DNA of 54,942 bases from Ophiocordyceps camponoti-saundersi (nom. inval.) (taxonomy: Eukaryota; Ascomycota; Sordariomycetes; Hypocreales; Ophiocordycipitaceae), in assembly GCA_003339415.1 (NCBI GenBank), contig PDHQ01000237.1:1-54942 (forward strand), read 5' to 3'. The translations under genes were made by a program, and so were the position numbers. This document shows positions 24,801-37,399 of this stretch, piece after piece. Position 1 is the first letter of the stretch. The number at the start of each line of letters is the position of its first letter. The notes beneath the pieces were generated by a model. That model made no database searches. It was not told where the DNA came from and worked only from the letters and a program-made list of their open reading frames with translations.

Positions 24801-26460
24801 AAACTTAGTTTATATCCTTACTTACTAAATAAACTTAATTTAAATTTCCTTAATAAAAAATATAATAATATATATTTATAAGATAAAATAAAATAGGCGC
24901 TTAAAGCTTTACTTTTTACTAGCTTATATTTTATTATTTAGAGAAAAAGTAAACTATATATTATTAATAACTTATAAGCTTTAAATAATATAGCTATTCC
25001 TAATATATATCTAATACCTCTCCCTTAAGATATAATTTATAAGTTAATAAGTAAAAAGGTTATTTTTACTATTAATATTTAAAGATTTTTTTATTAGTTT
25101 CTTATTTATCTAAATTACTAAAAGCGGTTTATAATTATTTCTTACCGTAAATTAGAAAAGGCTATAATCGCTTTTATAAAATATAAAAATTCGCCTACTT
25201 ATATATAAAGATTTATTAATTATATTCTCTAACTATATAAAGTATATATTACTAGATATATTAATAATATAGTAATCTTCTTCGATATTTTAAAAGATTA
25301 TATTAAATATCTAATTATAATATTTAATCTTTTTATTTATATAAATCTTTCCTTTTTTACTCTTAAATTATTTTTTATTACTTATTTATAGAAATATTAA
25401 AATACTATATTAATAGATTTATACTAATAAATACTTAATTTTAAGTAAAAGCTTTATAAGATATTAAGTTTTTTAATATTTTATTATATTTTAAATAATA
25501 AATAAGATTAGTTAGATAGATAAAATATCTTATTCTTTATTTTATATAATAAATTAACCTTATTTAAAAATATAAAATAGTAATATTCTAAAAAAAATAG
25601 GAAAATAAAATACTTATTATTAAACTAAAAAGAAATACTTTTACTTTTTAATTTAAGATTATCTTAATAAAGGAAAAAACTAATTATTTTAATAATATTA
25701 CTAATATTTTTTATAATAATATTACTTTTAGTTAGTTTTTTCCTAATTATTAGCTTTTTTTATAAATTAATAATTTTTAAAAAAATAGTTTTATAGCTTA
25801 TCTTTTCTATATTAATAAGGAAGAATCTTAATATTATCTTTAGCTCCGCTTTAATAATTTATTAAACTTATTTACTATTTTAGTTATATATTTAAATTAG
25901 CTAAAACTAGATATTAGCTAACTAAACTTAAGATTTTTTATTTAGTTTAAGCTTATTATAAACTTTAAATTTATTTAATTAAAACTTAAAAATTAAAAAT
26001 TATAATTTTTATAAATTATATTATAATTTTAGTAATTATAAAATAAACCTCTTTTTTATTATTAATATAAGGAGTAATAATTACCTTACTTTCGCTTTTT
26101 AGTTTTTAAGTTAATATATTTTAAAATTCGATATATTTTTAGTATTTTTAATATTCTCGTAAACTTTTTCTTACGCTTTCTTTTAAAAATAGCTTTAGAA
26201 AAAAGATAAGGAGAACTTAAAAATATTTAGGAAAATTATATTAATTAGGGATATACGCTTATTTCCTTAAAAGCTATTTTTAAAAACGCTTTTTAATATA
26301 AGATTTCCGAAAAATATCTTTTTAATATACGATAATCCGAAATCTTAAAATAATATAAAGATAAAAATTTTTAGAAAAAACTTATTTTTATCTAAATAAA
26401 TAGCTTATTATATTTTAAAAAGATTATAAAATAATAATATTTATACGCTAGTATGCCTAA
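21850..26460 (+). pseudogene. Gypsy-2 gag-pol relic, first part (gag, protease, RT, RNase H)
   Basis: Plus-strand polyprotein with RIP stops at Gln/Trp positions. The RT is clear: FTSLYFII followed by KLYIINNLXALNNIAIPNIY near 24915-25000, then FFYQFLIYLNY near 25090-25115 and YKNSPTYIQRFINYIL near 25180-25215. The active-site relic RYINNIVIFFDIL (from YIDDI) is near 25254-25290. This RT subtype (PYFIIWRKGKLR, HQFLVHPNYRDRF in functional relatives) is a distinct fungal Ty3/Gypsy group. Gag and protease should occupy 21850-24400. RNase H is expected at about 25500-26400 but was not resolved. The frame is broken by R3 copy 2. Confidence 0.83.
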
Positions 26461-26469
26461 TATAGCTTA

Positions 26470-28300
26470 GAACTATCCTATATATATTCTAAGAGTAGGA
26501 AAAACTAGAGAACTTAAAATAAAACCCTCCCCTTAAGCGTTACCTTAGTTTAGGGCTAGACTAGGTCCGCACCTAGCACTTTATACCTTAAATAAGTCTA
26601 ATAATAATAAGTAATTAGAAAGCCGATATATCCTCTAAAGCGGAGTCTATAGTAATAAGAGTATATATAGTTTAAGTCTAGTATAAAGTCTATATAGCTA
26701 CTTATCTTCCTAAGCGTTATTATCGCTATAAACTAAATCTCCGCGCTTAATTATAATATCTTAAATAATCCGTTTAATTAAAGCTTTATTAATATAACTA
26801 AAAAACGTATAAAGGTTTTATTAGCTTATAATAAACCCTATAATAGTTAGTCCCGAAAGGCGGCTTAATTATTATAGCGGAGCTTTAGATAAGTTTAGAA
26901 AAGGGGTTAAAGGCGAAGTTACTATATTCGCCCTTTAGCGTTTTTACCCTAGCTATTACTAAACTTTAGTTAGCGCTAAAAGGGGAGGAGGGGCGGTATA
27001 TATAAAGTTCCGATTTATAAATCTCCGGGGTTAGGAAATATAAGTATCCTTCGCCTAGTCTTACGCCGCTCTTATCTTAAAGTAAAGTTAACTTTACCTA
27101 AAGTAAATCCCCCGATAAAAAAAATAATAATATAGTCTTTTTCTATATACTATAAAATAAGCTAACTTACCCTCCGTATATAAAAAGGTAAAATACTAGC
27201 TATATTATAGCTTTACTATATAATATTTAGTAATATATCTAAGCTAGTAATATTTAAAATATTACTAAGGTTAGACCTTTAACTTATAAGGTTTTATATT
27301 AAAAATCTTCGCTTATATTACTATACTCCTATTATAAATCTAATTCGCGTTTATTACGCTATTAATAGTAATTATAAGGGAACTCCGCTAAGTTCCTAAA
27401 TAGTATCTTTTCGTATATAATTATATTACTAAAACCTTATTCGAAAACTTAATCTTTTTTTAAAAAGCCTCCTTCTTACCTTATTATAAGGCCTATGCCG
27501 GCACCTTTTTTATAATAAAAGTATAACCTTCGCTAGTTAAGTATACCTTTTCTCCGAAAGTAATATAAAGCTACCTTAAATTAAACCGAAGCTTATAAAT
27601 AATATCTTAAAATATTATTATAATATTACCGCTAAGTAATTTCCTTATAATAAAAGCTTAGCTTTATTTATAAAGTTTATAGTTAATACTTATTATAATT
27701 ACCTTAAGGCCTTAAATTTAGAGTAGAGTAGTAATAAAGTTAAAGTAAATTATAAGCTAACGCTTATATCGCTTAGGAACTTATTTTTTAATAATCTTCT
27801 CCGGCGCTCTAGCTATAATTATAGCTTATATTAAAGGAGTTCCGCTTCCCCTAAAGCTATAAAAAAGAGAGGAAACTATAGCCGTAATAGCTAAGGAAAT
27901 ATTACTAATTAACGGAGTCGGAGTAAAAAAGGCGCCTCCCTAAACTCTCTTAAACTCCGCTACTTATTCGATAATTACTTATATAGAAACTAAGGCGTCC
28001 CCTAAAATAATCTTACTAATATTTACCTTAGCTTCTAATAAGGTAAGAGGTATAGTAAACCCTTAAGTTTAAGTTTACTATAATTCGGAGTAAAGCTATA
28101 TTCCGAGTAAAAATTTTTCGCGGTTACGATTAACTTATATAGCGTTACCCTCCCCCCTAAAGTCGCTCCGGGCGTAGCTTAAGGCTATTATTATAAGGTA
28201 ATAAAAGGAGCGGAGTTTACTTATAATATAAAAATAAAAGGTTTATATCTACGTCGCTTTAAGCGCGGGATTTATAGAATATATAAAAATTATAGCCTCT
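26470..28300 (-). repeat. Repeat R3, copy 2 (inverted, about 1.8 kb)
   Basis: Visibly richer in GC than the Gypsy-2 interior around it. In reverse complement it matches both parts of copy 1 in order (20325-21102, then 52425-52790). It separates the RNase H and integrase portions of Gypsy-2, so it is an insertion. Its ends share the short inverted text TATATATTCTA, which could be terminal inverted repeats of a non-autonomous DNA element. I recognise no transposase and cannot define the TSD in this AT-rich flank. Confidence 0.7.
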
Positions 28301-28309
28301 TATAGGGAT

Positions 28310-29730
28310 ATTTTAAAAAGATTAATAATTAATAATAATTTTATATTCTTAAAAATTATATTAAAGAAATTATTTTTAAGTATTATTTTTATAAATTTTA
28401 TATTAGTTAGAAATATATATAAGCTAAACTTTTTTCTAATTTTATTATTTTCTAACTAAAAAAGAAAATTAATAATTTTATAAATAAATATAATATTTAT
28501 AAATAAAATTAAACTAATAAATAAGCTCCTTTTAGGGAAATAATTCTTATTTATTTCTTAGCGATTCCTTTTTATATAATTATAATAAACTTTATTATTA
28601 AACTCTTTTTAATTTTTTAGAAAACTTACCTTAATTTAAACCTAAAAAAAAGTTTTATAATACCTTTCTTATTATTACTAATAAGTTTTTAAAGATATAT
28701 TTTTTAACTCTTAAGTATAATTATTTTACCGCTAAAAAACAAGCTTAGTAGCTATATAATAAGCTTACTTATTATAATTAAAAACTCCTAAAATATATTA
28801 TTTTTAATTAAGATCTGAAATTTATATCTAAGTTTTAAAGAACCTTATAGTCTACTTTTAATATTAAACTCCTAATATTAACTATATATTACTTATAAAC
28901 TAATAATCTATCTAAAAAATAAAACTAAATTATTAAAATTACTTTTAGATTTTTCGCTACTAATTTCCTAATAAAATAATAAATTAACGCCTTATTAGCT
29001 TTTTAGTTTTTACTTAATAACTCCTTCTCCTTAGTTATTAAAACTACGCTAAGTAAATTACTTACTAAATTCTAAATAAATAATAATCTTTATTATTTAA
29101 GTAATTAAGCTTCCTTTAGATTTAAGGAAATATTAAAAAATAAGCTAGTTATTTTAATTACCTATACCTAAGCTATAATAAAAAGATATTATAATAAGAA
29201 ATATCGGAAGCTTAAGTTTAAGCTTAGGGATTAAGTTTAGCTAAAACTTAGGAAAAAATATTTTATTCTTAATAGATAAGTATCGAAGCTTTCAGAATAA
29301 TAAACTAAGCCTTTCCGCGTAATTAAATAAATTAGTTATCTAGCTTATCGACTAAATCTTAATAACTTTATAAATATCTATTTTATCATATTAGTTATAT
29401 AACTTTAATTAGCTAATATTCTAAAAACTTAACCTAGCCCTAAGCTTAATATTAATAATTATAAAATTAAATAAATCCTTAATAAGAGAAAGGTTAAAAA
29501 AGGGTAAAATACTACTTAAATAAAATACCTTATATATTAAAATAAATACCTAAGTAATAATAATTAATAAATAGCTAAGAAAGATTTCTAATAAAAGGAG
29601 ATAATTAAAGAATTTAAAAAAGAAAAAGATAAGTTAAAAGCTAAGCTAGAAATTATTAAGAAAAAATATATAAAAATTTTTAAAAAGTATTAGCTATTAA
29701 AATAAGGTAAACGAGTTACCTAGTAATAAA
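28310..29730 (+). pseudogene. Gypsy-2 integrase and chromodomain relic
   Basis: Continuation of the Gypsy-2 polyprotein after R3. The C-terminal integrase text is clear: KLRDXVXLKLRKKYFILNR near 29225-29280, then SYLAYRLNLNNFINIYFIILV near 29335-29395. A chromodomain-like block follows (relic of YLIHWKGYPSNDN, about 29530-29570). A lysine/glutamate-rich C-terminal helix (EIIKEFKKEKDKLKAKLEII) ends near 29730. The zinc finger and DDE residues of the integrase N-terminal half should lie at 28400-29150 but are heavily mutated. Chromodomains steer Ty3/Gypsy insertion to heterochromatin, which fits this nested block. Confidence 0.78.
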
Positions 29731-30900
29731 CGTGTAATATTTCTAAAAAATAATAAACTTAATATATCGCTATTTATATTAGATTTCCCTCTATTTTCTT
29801 ACTTTTCTTCTCTTATTTCCTCTCTTTTTTATTTATCCTCTTTTATTCCTTTTTATATTACTTATTTTTATTATATCTTCTTATATATTAGTTTTTATCC
29901 CCCTTATAGTTATTTCTTTTTATTTTCTAATTCCTTTTATTATCTTTATATTATTTCTTTTCTTTTATACTTAAAATTAATCCTCCTTATAATAATCTTT
30001 ATTATTTATATAATAAAATATACTATAAGTTATTTTATAAATAATTAATTCGTACTCCCTTTATATTTATATTTAAAAGCTTTAAAAAAGCTATTTAGCT
30101 ATTTAGAAACCTTATAAAATCTTAATATTTATTTAAATTACTCGTTTATAGATTTAATAATTAGAAATTAAATAACTATATAACTTTTATTACTTAGAAA
30201 TAAGTATTATAAGAAAAGGGATATAATTTATTATTTAGTAAGTTAAATAGTTATATTTATTATATTAATAAAAAAGTAAAAAGGTAAGCTAATAGAAAAT
30301 AACTTTCTAATAATAAGGATTATAATTTTAAATACTCGCTTTTAAATAATAAATACTCTAGCTTTAATTACTCCTTACTTAAAATTTCTAAAATTATAGC
30401 GCTTAAATATTTTACTTAATAAACTACCGCGATATTTTCTTCTATTATTAGCTTTACTTTTAAAATACTAGCTACCTTATTAAAAAGCCGTAGCTGCCCT
30501 CCGCTACTATATTCCCTTACTAATATTAAAAGGAATATTTTTCCGTAATTTAAATAACTTAGAAAAAACTATTATAATATATATACGCTATTAGAAATTA
30601 TAAAAAATTATATTAAAAGCCTAGTTAGCGGGTAAGTTTATTAAGAATTAAAAAAGTTAAAGGAGATTAAGCGAATTCTAGCTATTATCTCTTATATTAA
30701 CTATTTTAGTAAAATAGAATAAATAATATTAGTAGCGATAAAAAAAAGACTAAAGTTAAGGGAGCTATTCTTATTTTTAGAAAATCCCTAGCTAGGCGTT
30801 TTATCGCTTTTTTTACTTTAAGTTAATAAAGTATTCTTAGAACCCCTAATAAGTAAACTTATTTTACCTCTTAATAACTTAGAACCTCCGCGATAGGTTT
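29731..30900 (+). other. Gypsy-2 spacer between pol and the extra ORF
   Basis: Begins with a T-rich tract (29780-30000) of TTTTCTT/TTTATT text after the apparent end of pol. From 30180 it shows scattered coding-like text but no frame I can follow confidently. No RNA gene or known repeat seen. Confidence 0.35.
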
Positions 30901-30949
30901 TAAAATAGCGATTTAATTTTAAAAAATTCTAAAAGCTAAAAAAGTTTAA

Positions 30950-31650
30950 AAAGCTAATAATAACTTTTTAATAACTTATTATAATAATTTAGTCTAAGTT
31001 ATAAAATACTCGCTTACTTTTTTTATAATATATTATAATAAGTAAGCTTTAATATTTTAAAATATAAATATCGCTTTAATTTAAGTAACTTATTTTAATA
31101 AATACCTCGCTAAATATAATATTTCCCTTAGCTTAAGTTATATAGCGAAAATATTTAATATTAGTAATAAATAGATTATTAATTTCCTTATTCTAATATT
31201 TATCTTACTTAATACCCCCGCTCTTAAGAATATATCGCTTAATATTAGTAAAATAGCTATATTTATTAATAAGAAATTAGCGCTTAATAATTTAAGCAAA
31301 ATTTTAAAATTTTACGAAAAAAACTAATAAGATTTTTACGTTTATATAAGAGAATAAATATATTTACTTAGTAAAGGTATTATTATATTACTCCTAGCTA
31401 TTATTATTAATTATATACTTTTTTTAGCTTAAAGCGGTATTATCGGAACTAAAATAACTTTAAACTTTAGTAATATATTTATTTTTAATATTTTAAACTT
31501 AGTAAAAATAGCTTTAGATAATATTACTAAAAAGCTATATAGTTAGAAAAGTAGCCTAATTAAACCTGCTAATAATATTAAATATATAATAACTATTAAG
31601 CTTATTAATACTAATCTATTTATCGATATAATAATAAATTAAAACTTTTT
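30950..31650 (+). pseudogene. Extra ORF between Gypsy-2 pol and the 3' LTR (unknown)
   Basis: A plus-strand frame of more than 200 codons interrupted only at likely former Gln/Trp codons. It includes KNISLNISKIAIFINKKLAL near 31230-31290 and NFSNIFIFNILNLVKIALDN near 31465-31520. The position, 3' of integrase and before the 3' LTR, is where env-like or antisense accessory genes occur in some Ty3/Gypsy elements. I see no signal peptide or clear membrane-fusion architecture and do not assign a function. Confidence 0.5.
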
Positions 31651-32566
31651 ATAGCTCTTTATATAATATTAATATAAACTATAATAAAGAAATATATTAA
31701 TAACGCGCTTTATATAAAAAGCACGCGTTATACTATTTAACTATTTATAAATAATAGCTATTATATCTTTTTAATTATTAATATATAATAGATTTTTAAG
31801 TTATTTAACTATTAATATATAATAATAATATATTTACTAAGCTTAGGTAAAAACCTTATAAAATAATATACTTTTAATATTATTTTTTAATATCTTTACG
31901 ATATAATACTAATTATATACTATTTATCCTTATATTTTATATATTATAAATAAAGAAAGAATATTAGCTATAATAAGAAAGCTAAGTAAAGCTTATTTAT
32001 TATAAACTACTCGCGATATATACTTAAAAATAAGTATAAACTATTTATAATATAGTTAACTTTACTTTTATTTTTAATATCTTAAACGTCTTTATCTTTA
32101 TAAAGTATATTATATTTAAAACTATAAACTATATTTTTTACGCTATTTATAGTAAGATTATCTATATTCGCTTTTATATTATTACTATAATTTATATATC
32201 TAAATAATAAAGATAGTAGAATATTTTTTTTTATTTTTTTAGTTTATATATTATATTACGTTTTTCTTATTCCTATTTTCCTTTCTTAGTATTATAATAC
32301 CTTTTACCGTAATATATATTCTTCTATATATATTTAATATATATTATAATTCTCCTTTATTATTCTTATCTTATTTTTTTATTTTTTTCCTACCTTATAT
32401 AAATTAATTTAGTTTTTTATATATAAATCCCTAATAATATTTCTTAATTTATAATTAGATATAGTTATTAGAGTTAATATAAAAAAGCTTTTAAATATAA
32501 AAATAATTTCTATAATAATATAAGGAGTTAATAAAGCTATTAGAATTCTTTTCCGGCTTAGGAAGT
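31651..32566 (+). other. Gypsy-2 3' untranslated region and polypurine tract
   Basis: AT-rich with no followable frame. It ends in GGCTTAGGAAG just before the 3' LTR (32567). That purine-rich text is the likely plus-strand primer after RIP damage. Confidence 0.45.
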
Positions 32567-32859
32567 TAATATAGGATATATAATAATACCTTTATAAATC
32601 GCTTAACTTTTTATAATATTTTACTAGGATTTCCCCCTTAGGATTTTACTTAGATTTCCTTTAGAAATTTTATTACCTTTACGCTTAGGAAATCTTAGTA
32701 ATTTCCTTTTAAGATTTCTTTATAATAACTTTTAGGATTTTACTAAGATTTTCTACTAGACTTAGTATTAAAATATATTTTTAGAAATCTCCGGATTTTA
32801 CTAAGAAATCCTTATATACTAGGAAATTACCACGTATTAGGAAATCTTTATTTTACTAA
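32567..32859 (+). repeat. Gypsy-2 3' LTR, piece 1
   Basis: Matches 21103-21401 from its first base. It is interrupted by the LARD after ACTAA (32855-32859). Confidence 0.88.
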
Positions 32860-33368
32860 TATTAGAATATATATATTACTAGCTACTAAGGAATATAATA
32901 CGCGTTAAATACGTATAGCACGCGCTATAAAGATTACTATCTTTATATAAATAAAGTAAGAGGTTAAGGATATATATAAAGAAAAGTTAAACTTAAAGTA
33001 ATATAGATTCGAGATTAGCGTAATCTTAATATAACGCGTAATATTAATATAATAGGAATCTTTAGGTAATAGGAAATATAGCTAGGATATATATATAATA
33101 TATTAATCTTTCCGTATATTTTTTAAGAAAAGTAATTATAAATAAAATTATTAAGATTAATTATTTATAATTTATTTAGCTAAAATATATAGGATAGGAG
33201 ATAGATTATTTTTTTAGCTATATAATCTAGATAAGTTACTTAAATTTTATTATCTAAGTTAATATATATATATATAAAGTTCTTTATAATATTTAATTAA
33301 ACTATTATAATAAAAACGAAATATAATACTAGCCTCTTATTTAGCTTAGGAAAGATACTTAACTAATA
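32860..33368 (+). repeat. LARD 5' LTR (509 bp)
   Basis: Begins TATTAGAATATATATATTACTAGC and ends AACTAATA. It contains TTTATATAAATAAAG, a TATA-box-like text, about 85 bases from its start. It is the same length as the partner LTR. Confidence 0.92.
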
Positions 33369-34914
33369 TTAATTAGTATAATAAGGCTAGGTTATTTTAA
33401 ATAATCTTCTTTTATTACTTATAATCTAGTTAGAAATAAAAGAGTAATTTAAATAGTAGAAAATTATTAAAATACTAATATATATAAAAGGTATAATTAC
33501 TATCTTAATAAATTACTAATATATTTTAACTAATATCTAATTAATATTTAATAATTCGAATATTTTAGTATTTAGTAATAACTTACTATAAGTTAATATT
33601 ATCCGTTCTTTTCTCTTTTTAAATTTAGTCCGCGGTTTACTAAACTTTATTTTAAATTTAACTTAGAGTCTTATTAGTCTCGGATTAATATTAGTAAATA
33701 CTTAGTATATTTAATTTATAATATTTTATAAAAGTTAGAAAAGAAATCTCTTATAAGTAAATTAATTTAGTAAACTATAAAAGATAAAAATAAAAAAAGG
33801 AAATATAAAATAATAAAAATAAACGCTAATTATTTTTTATATAAGAAAGGATTAGTAATATAGTAAGTATTATATACCTTACGCGTAATATTAAGATATT
33901 ATCGATATTAGTTAGATATTAGTTTAAATTTATTTAAAATCTAAGTTATTATTAATATACCTCTGCCTCCTAGTTAGACTTTAAGGGGTAGTTATTTATT
34001 ATAAAAATAGCGATCTCCTAAGCTATATTAGCCGCGGTAGGAAAAATCTAACTAGCTATAATAAGTTATAAATTCGATAAATTATTATTATTAATATAAA
34101 AATATACTAAATTATAGTAAAACCCCGCTACTATATATATATAATAAGCGCGCGCTATTTAAAAGTTTTAATATTAGTAAGCGTTTATAGATAATAGCTA
34201 CTATATAAGCTATCTTATATATTAATAATAAGGGACTAGCTAGCGTATATCGCTACACTTATACTTACGCTTTTACTTAATAAGCGTATTATTATTTAAC
34301 TTAAGTATATTAATATAATAAGAGCGCTTAGGCGTTATCTTAGTTACGCTAGCAAGATAAGAGCTTATCTTTTTACGTAACTTAGAAGTAATAGTAATAG
34401 CTTATAAAAGGGATAAAGCTATTATAGTTCGAAGTATATTAGTAACCGGGTTAAGATTAATATAAACTTTAAAAAAAGCTAAGATTTACTTATATAACTC
34501 TTAATAGTATAATAGGAAATAAGGGCCCTAATAAGGTTTATATTATTCTTATTATCGTTATTATTATCGCCCTTATTACTAAAAGCGATAAGGTTTTTCT
34601 TAGCTATAACATGCTAAGAAAGTAAAATAGTTTTACGCGTAAAGTAATAAGGGGTAATACGCTATATAAGTATAAAGGCGAACTTAACTTAAAGTTAGTA
34701 TAATATATTATAAATTTTAATTTAAGTTTAGGCTAAGCTTACCTTAATAGCTATATGTTAATAATAATAATAATAATAATAATTAGCGTAAAGGAGGACA
34801 GAAAAAGAAAAAAATAAGAAGCTTAAGTATAAAGTAATTTATAAATAAAGTTACTAATTTACTAATTTACCCCTTTATATTTATAATATATACCCCTCTT
34901 AGTTATAATAAAGC
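33369..34914 (+). other. LARD interior, left part (no coding relic)
   Basis: About 1.5 kb, AT-rich with islands of CpG. It has no frame I can follow and no RT or integrase motif. It is co-linear with the start of the second copy (53302 onward) and contains the TAA microsatellite at 34759-34783, present at the matching place in that copy but much longer. It probably supplies packaging and priming signals only. Confidence 0.55.
34759..34783 (+). repeat. (TAA)8 microsatellite
   Basis: About eight TAA units. The homologous position in the second LARD copy holds about 31 units (54850-54942). Confidence 0.85.
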
Positions 34915-34932
34915 TAAGTATATACTTATATA
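34915..34932 (+). repeat. LINE-2 target-site duplication, left
   Basis: TAAGTATATACTTATATA, identical to 42268-42285. Its first 14 bases are palindromic, so chance similarity is not fully excluded, but it sits exactly next to the LINE tail. Confidence 0.75.
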
Positions 34933-35022
34933 TATTATATTATTTTAAGGACCTATAAGGTATTTAGGTATATAAAGGGTAGGAAGAGGGGAAAAACCGG
35001 GCCGGGCCTAGGGGAAAACCCC
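34933..35022 (-). repeat. LINE-2 3' domain
   Basis: On the minus strand: GGGGTTTTCCCC, CCCGGTTTTTCC, the small stem ACCTTATAGGT, then an AATAATATAATATA tail at the TSD. It resembles the SINE ends closely (shared GGGGTTTTCCCC and TTTTTCC at the same spacing). Confidence 0.78.
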
Positions 35023-35335
35023 TCACTAAGTAGTCGGTAGCTAGCAAGGTAAAAATAGTAAGTAGGGAGAGGGTGCTATAGCGGGCCTCGTGCTAGGCCG
35101 CTAGGTTATAATAGCAGGTTTAGGGTAGATCGAGCTAGGGTCTAGGGGTCGCTAAGACGGAAGCGGCTACGAACCTTAGCCGCGGAAGGGCAAATATAAG
35201 CTAGAACCCTAGTAAGGGAAGGAGGTATATATTACTATAAAGTAAAAAGGTATATACTAATATATACCGTAGCGCCTTATAATTAGTAAGTAAGCTACCG
35301 TAAGGTATAAAATTTTATAGCTTATATAGCGCGGG
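35023..35335. other. GC-rich, less-RIPped part of the LINE-2 3' region
   Basis: About 300 bases that keep unusually many CpA/TpG (for example GGTGCTATAGCGGGCC and CTCGTGCTAGGCC) and many CpG. On the minus strand GCGGCTAAGGTTCGTAGCCGC forms a 7-bp stem with a loop containing GGTTCG, recalling a tRNA T-arm, but no acceptor stem follows. It may be LINE 3' UTR or a separate SINE-like body fused to the LINE tail. Confidence 0.4.
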
Positions 35336-37140
35336 GCCCCTTTCCTTTATAAATAATATTAACCTTAACTTCCCTTATTATAATAATAATAGCTTATAAC
35401 TATAATATAAAGATTAATAATAAATAAGCTACGCCTTATAATAATTATATTTTTAAACTTACTTAGGACTACGTTTGCTATTTATACGCTAGCTATTAAG
35501 ATTAGCTAAGTAAATTACGCTTTATTTAAGCTATATATTAATAAGATTAAGCTAATATTTAATAATTATAAATACGCGTATATATATTACTTATATTTAA
35601 ACGAATTTTACCTATATATTTATATATTCTTAGCTTAAGGATAACGCTATAAAGCTATATATTATATAAGCTAAGCGTTATAATAAGTAATAAAAATTTA
35701 AAAAAGTATAAGCTATAGCTAAGAAAAATCTCGCCTTAATTTAAGATTTAAGCTAAAGCTATACTTATAAGAATATAGTTAAGGTAAGGAACGCCTTAAG
35801 GGGTATCTATACTAAGGTTATAAAGGAGGTAAAGGAGGCGGAGGGAGAGGGGGGGGAGATATCCGTCTCCGTACTTAAGTTAATTTACGCTACCTTAAAA
35901 TAAGTTAACGCCCGTATTAATTAATAAACTTTAAGCTTTATAAGTATAGCTTATAATATACTAAACTTAGGTAAAAAAATAGCGATAATATTTAAAAAGC
36001 TAAAAAAGCTAGCTTAAGCTTTACTTAAGGTAAGGGTAAATATAACTTATAAGGTAAGCGGGACGCGTAAGCTAGCGATAACGAAGCTTACTAAAGTAGC
36101 GCTTATAGCGCTTTTAAAAAGTAAAGGTAAAAGATAAATATCTCCTATTATAATCTAAACGCGCCTTACTAAGAAGAAAGCCCGCACCGCGCCTAAAACT
36201 CCTATAATTATATTAAATATAAATAATAATAATAATAACTTATTACTTATTCTTACTATTAACTTAAAATATTTACGTCTTACTAAAATATACCTTAAAG
36301 AGAATAAAAAAGGGAGCTTACGCTAAGTTAGTTTCGGCGATAATAAAGTTCTAAGGTTAGAGGCTACGCTAGCGCTAAATATAGTAAAGATAAGCTTAAC
36401 TAGTAAGGGGGTAGCTAGGTTACCTATAGTAAGGGAGACTTTAGTTAAGGCGGCGGCCGCTATAGCAGCTATTAATACTTATATAGCTATAGTAAACTAT
36501 AGTACTATTATAGTAAAGATAGATTTAGCTAAGTTTTATATTTTTTAGACGCTTAAAGTCGCCTTACCTTAAGCTACCTAATAAGCTAGTATTAGCTAGG
36601 AGTTTTAATTAGTTAGTTTTTAATATAACTTACTTTTTACTAACTTAAAATTATTAGAGAAATATAAACTTAGGCTATACTTTAGCGGAGTATTAAAGAG
36701 GCGCGGGGGGCTTTATAGTTATAAGCTATTACTAAAATATCTAAAAATCTTAAGGTTAAATAAGTTATTCCTTAATAAGGATAATAAACTAACGCTAATA
36801 ATAATTACTTTTAGTAGCACGCGGCCCGCCGCTACGCTAGATCCCGTTATTACTTTAAGCTTATCTTAGCGATAAGTAACTTTACTTAAGTTAGTTACTA
36901 TTTTAAGCTTATTATAATAATAAGCGACTATTTCGTAGCTAACTACTACGCCGAACTCGTTATAAGCTACCGCGCTAATAGTAACTCCGAGTAGAACGCG
37001 CCTCGCTTTAAGTCTTAGCAGCTTTACGCTAAGTAGACTCGCGTTATAAGGCTAGCGTTAGTCCGCGGTTACTTTTACTAATAAGGCGGCCGGAAAAGTT
37101 AAGAAGTTATTAGATAAGGGAGAAGATAATAATTTAAACT
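35336..37140 (+). pseudogene. Coding trace antisense to LINE-2 (unknown protein)
   Basis: Plus-strand text that reads as protein: TTFAIYTLAIKIS and LFKLYINKIKLIFNNYKYAY near 35470-35590, then about 85 codons with almost no stop at 36237-36590 (VLRLEATLALNIVKISLTSK, VRETLVKAAAAIAAINTYIA). The GC content and CpG use exceed those of the flanks. It lies between the end of LINE-2 ORF2 and the LINE tail and is opposite in sense to the LINE. No family is recognised. It could be two relics; the boundaries are approximate. Confidence 0.4.
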
Positions 37141-37399
37141 TAGTAAACGTAGATTCTATTAAGATATAAAGTAAATTATAAATAAAGTAAGTAAATTAAT
37201 AATATTATAATTATAGTAATTTACGTAAAATAAAGCTATATCCGGCCCTAATTAAACTTAAAAGTATTAGTATAAAAAGTATTAGTAAGCTAGAATTAGT
37301 ATAAGTTAATATATTAAAGTATTTACTTCGTAATTACGGTTACTAATAAGTAGTAGTTAAGCTTTAATTATAGTCTAATATTAAAGGAGATAAGCTAAA

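Noticed and set aside
20325..28300. Inverted R3 copies as long terminal inverted repeats of one 8-kb element
   Set aside because: Copy 1 continues at 52425 beyond Gypsy-2, and copy 2 is a separate insertion inside Gypsy-2, so they are two copies in opposite orientation.
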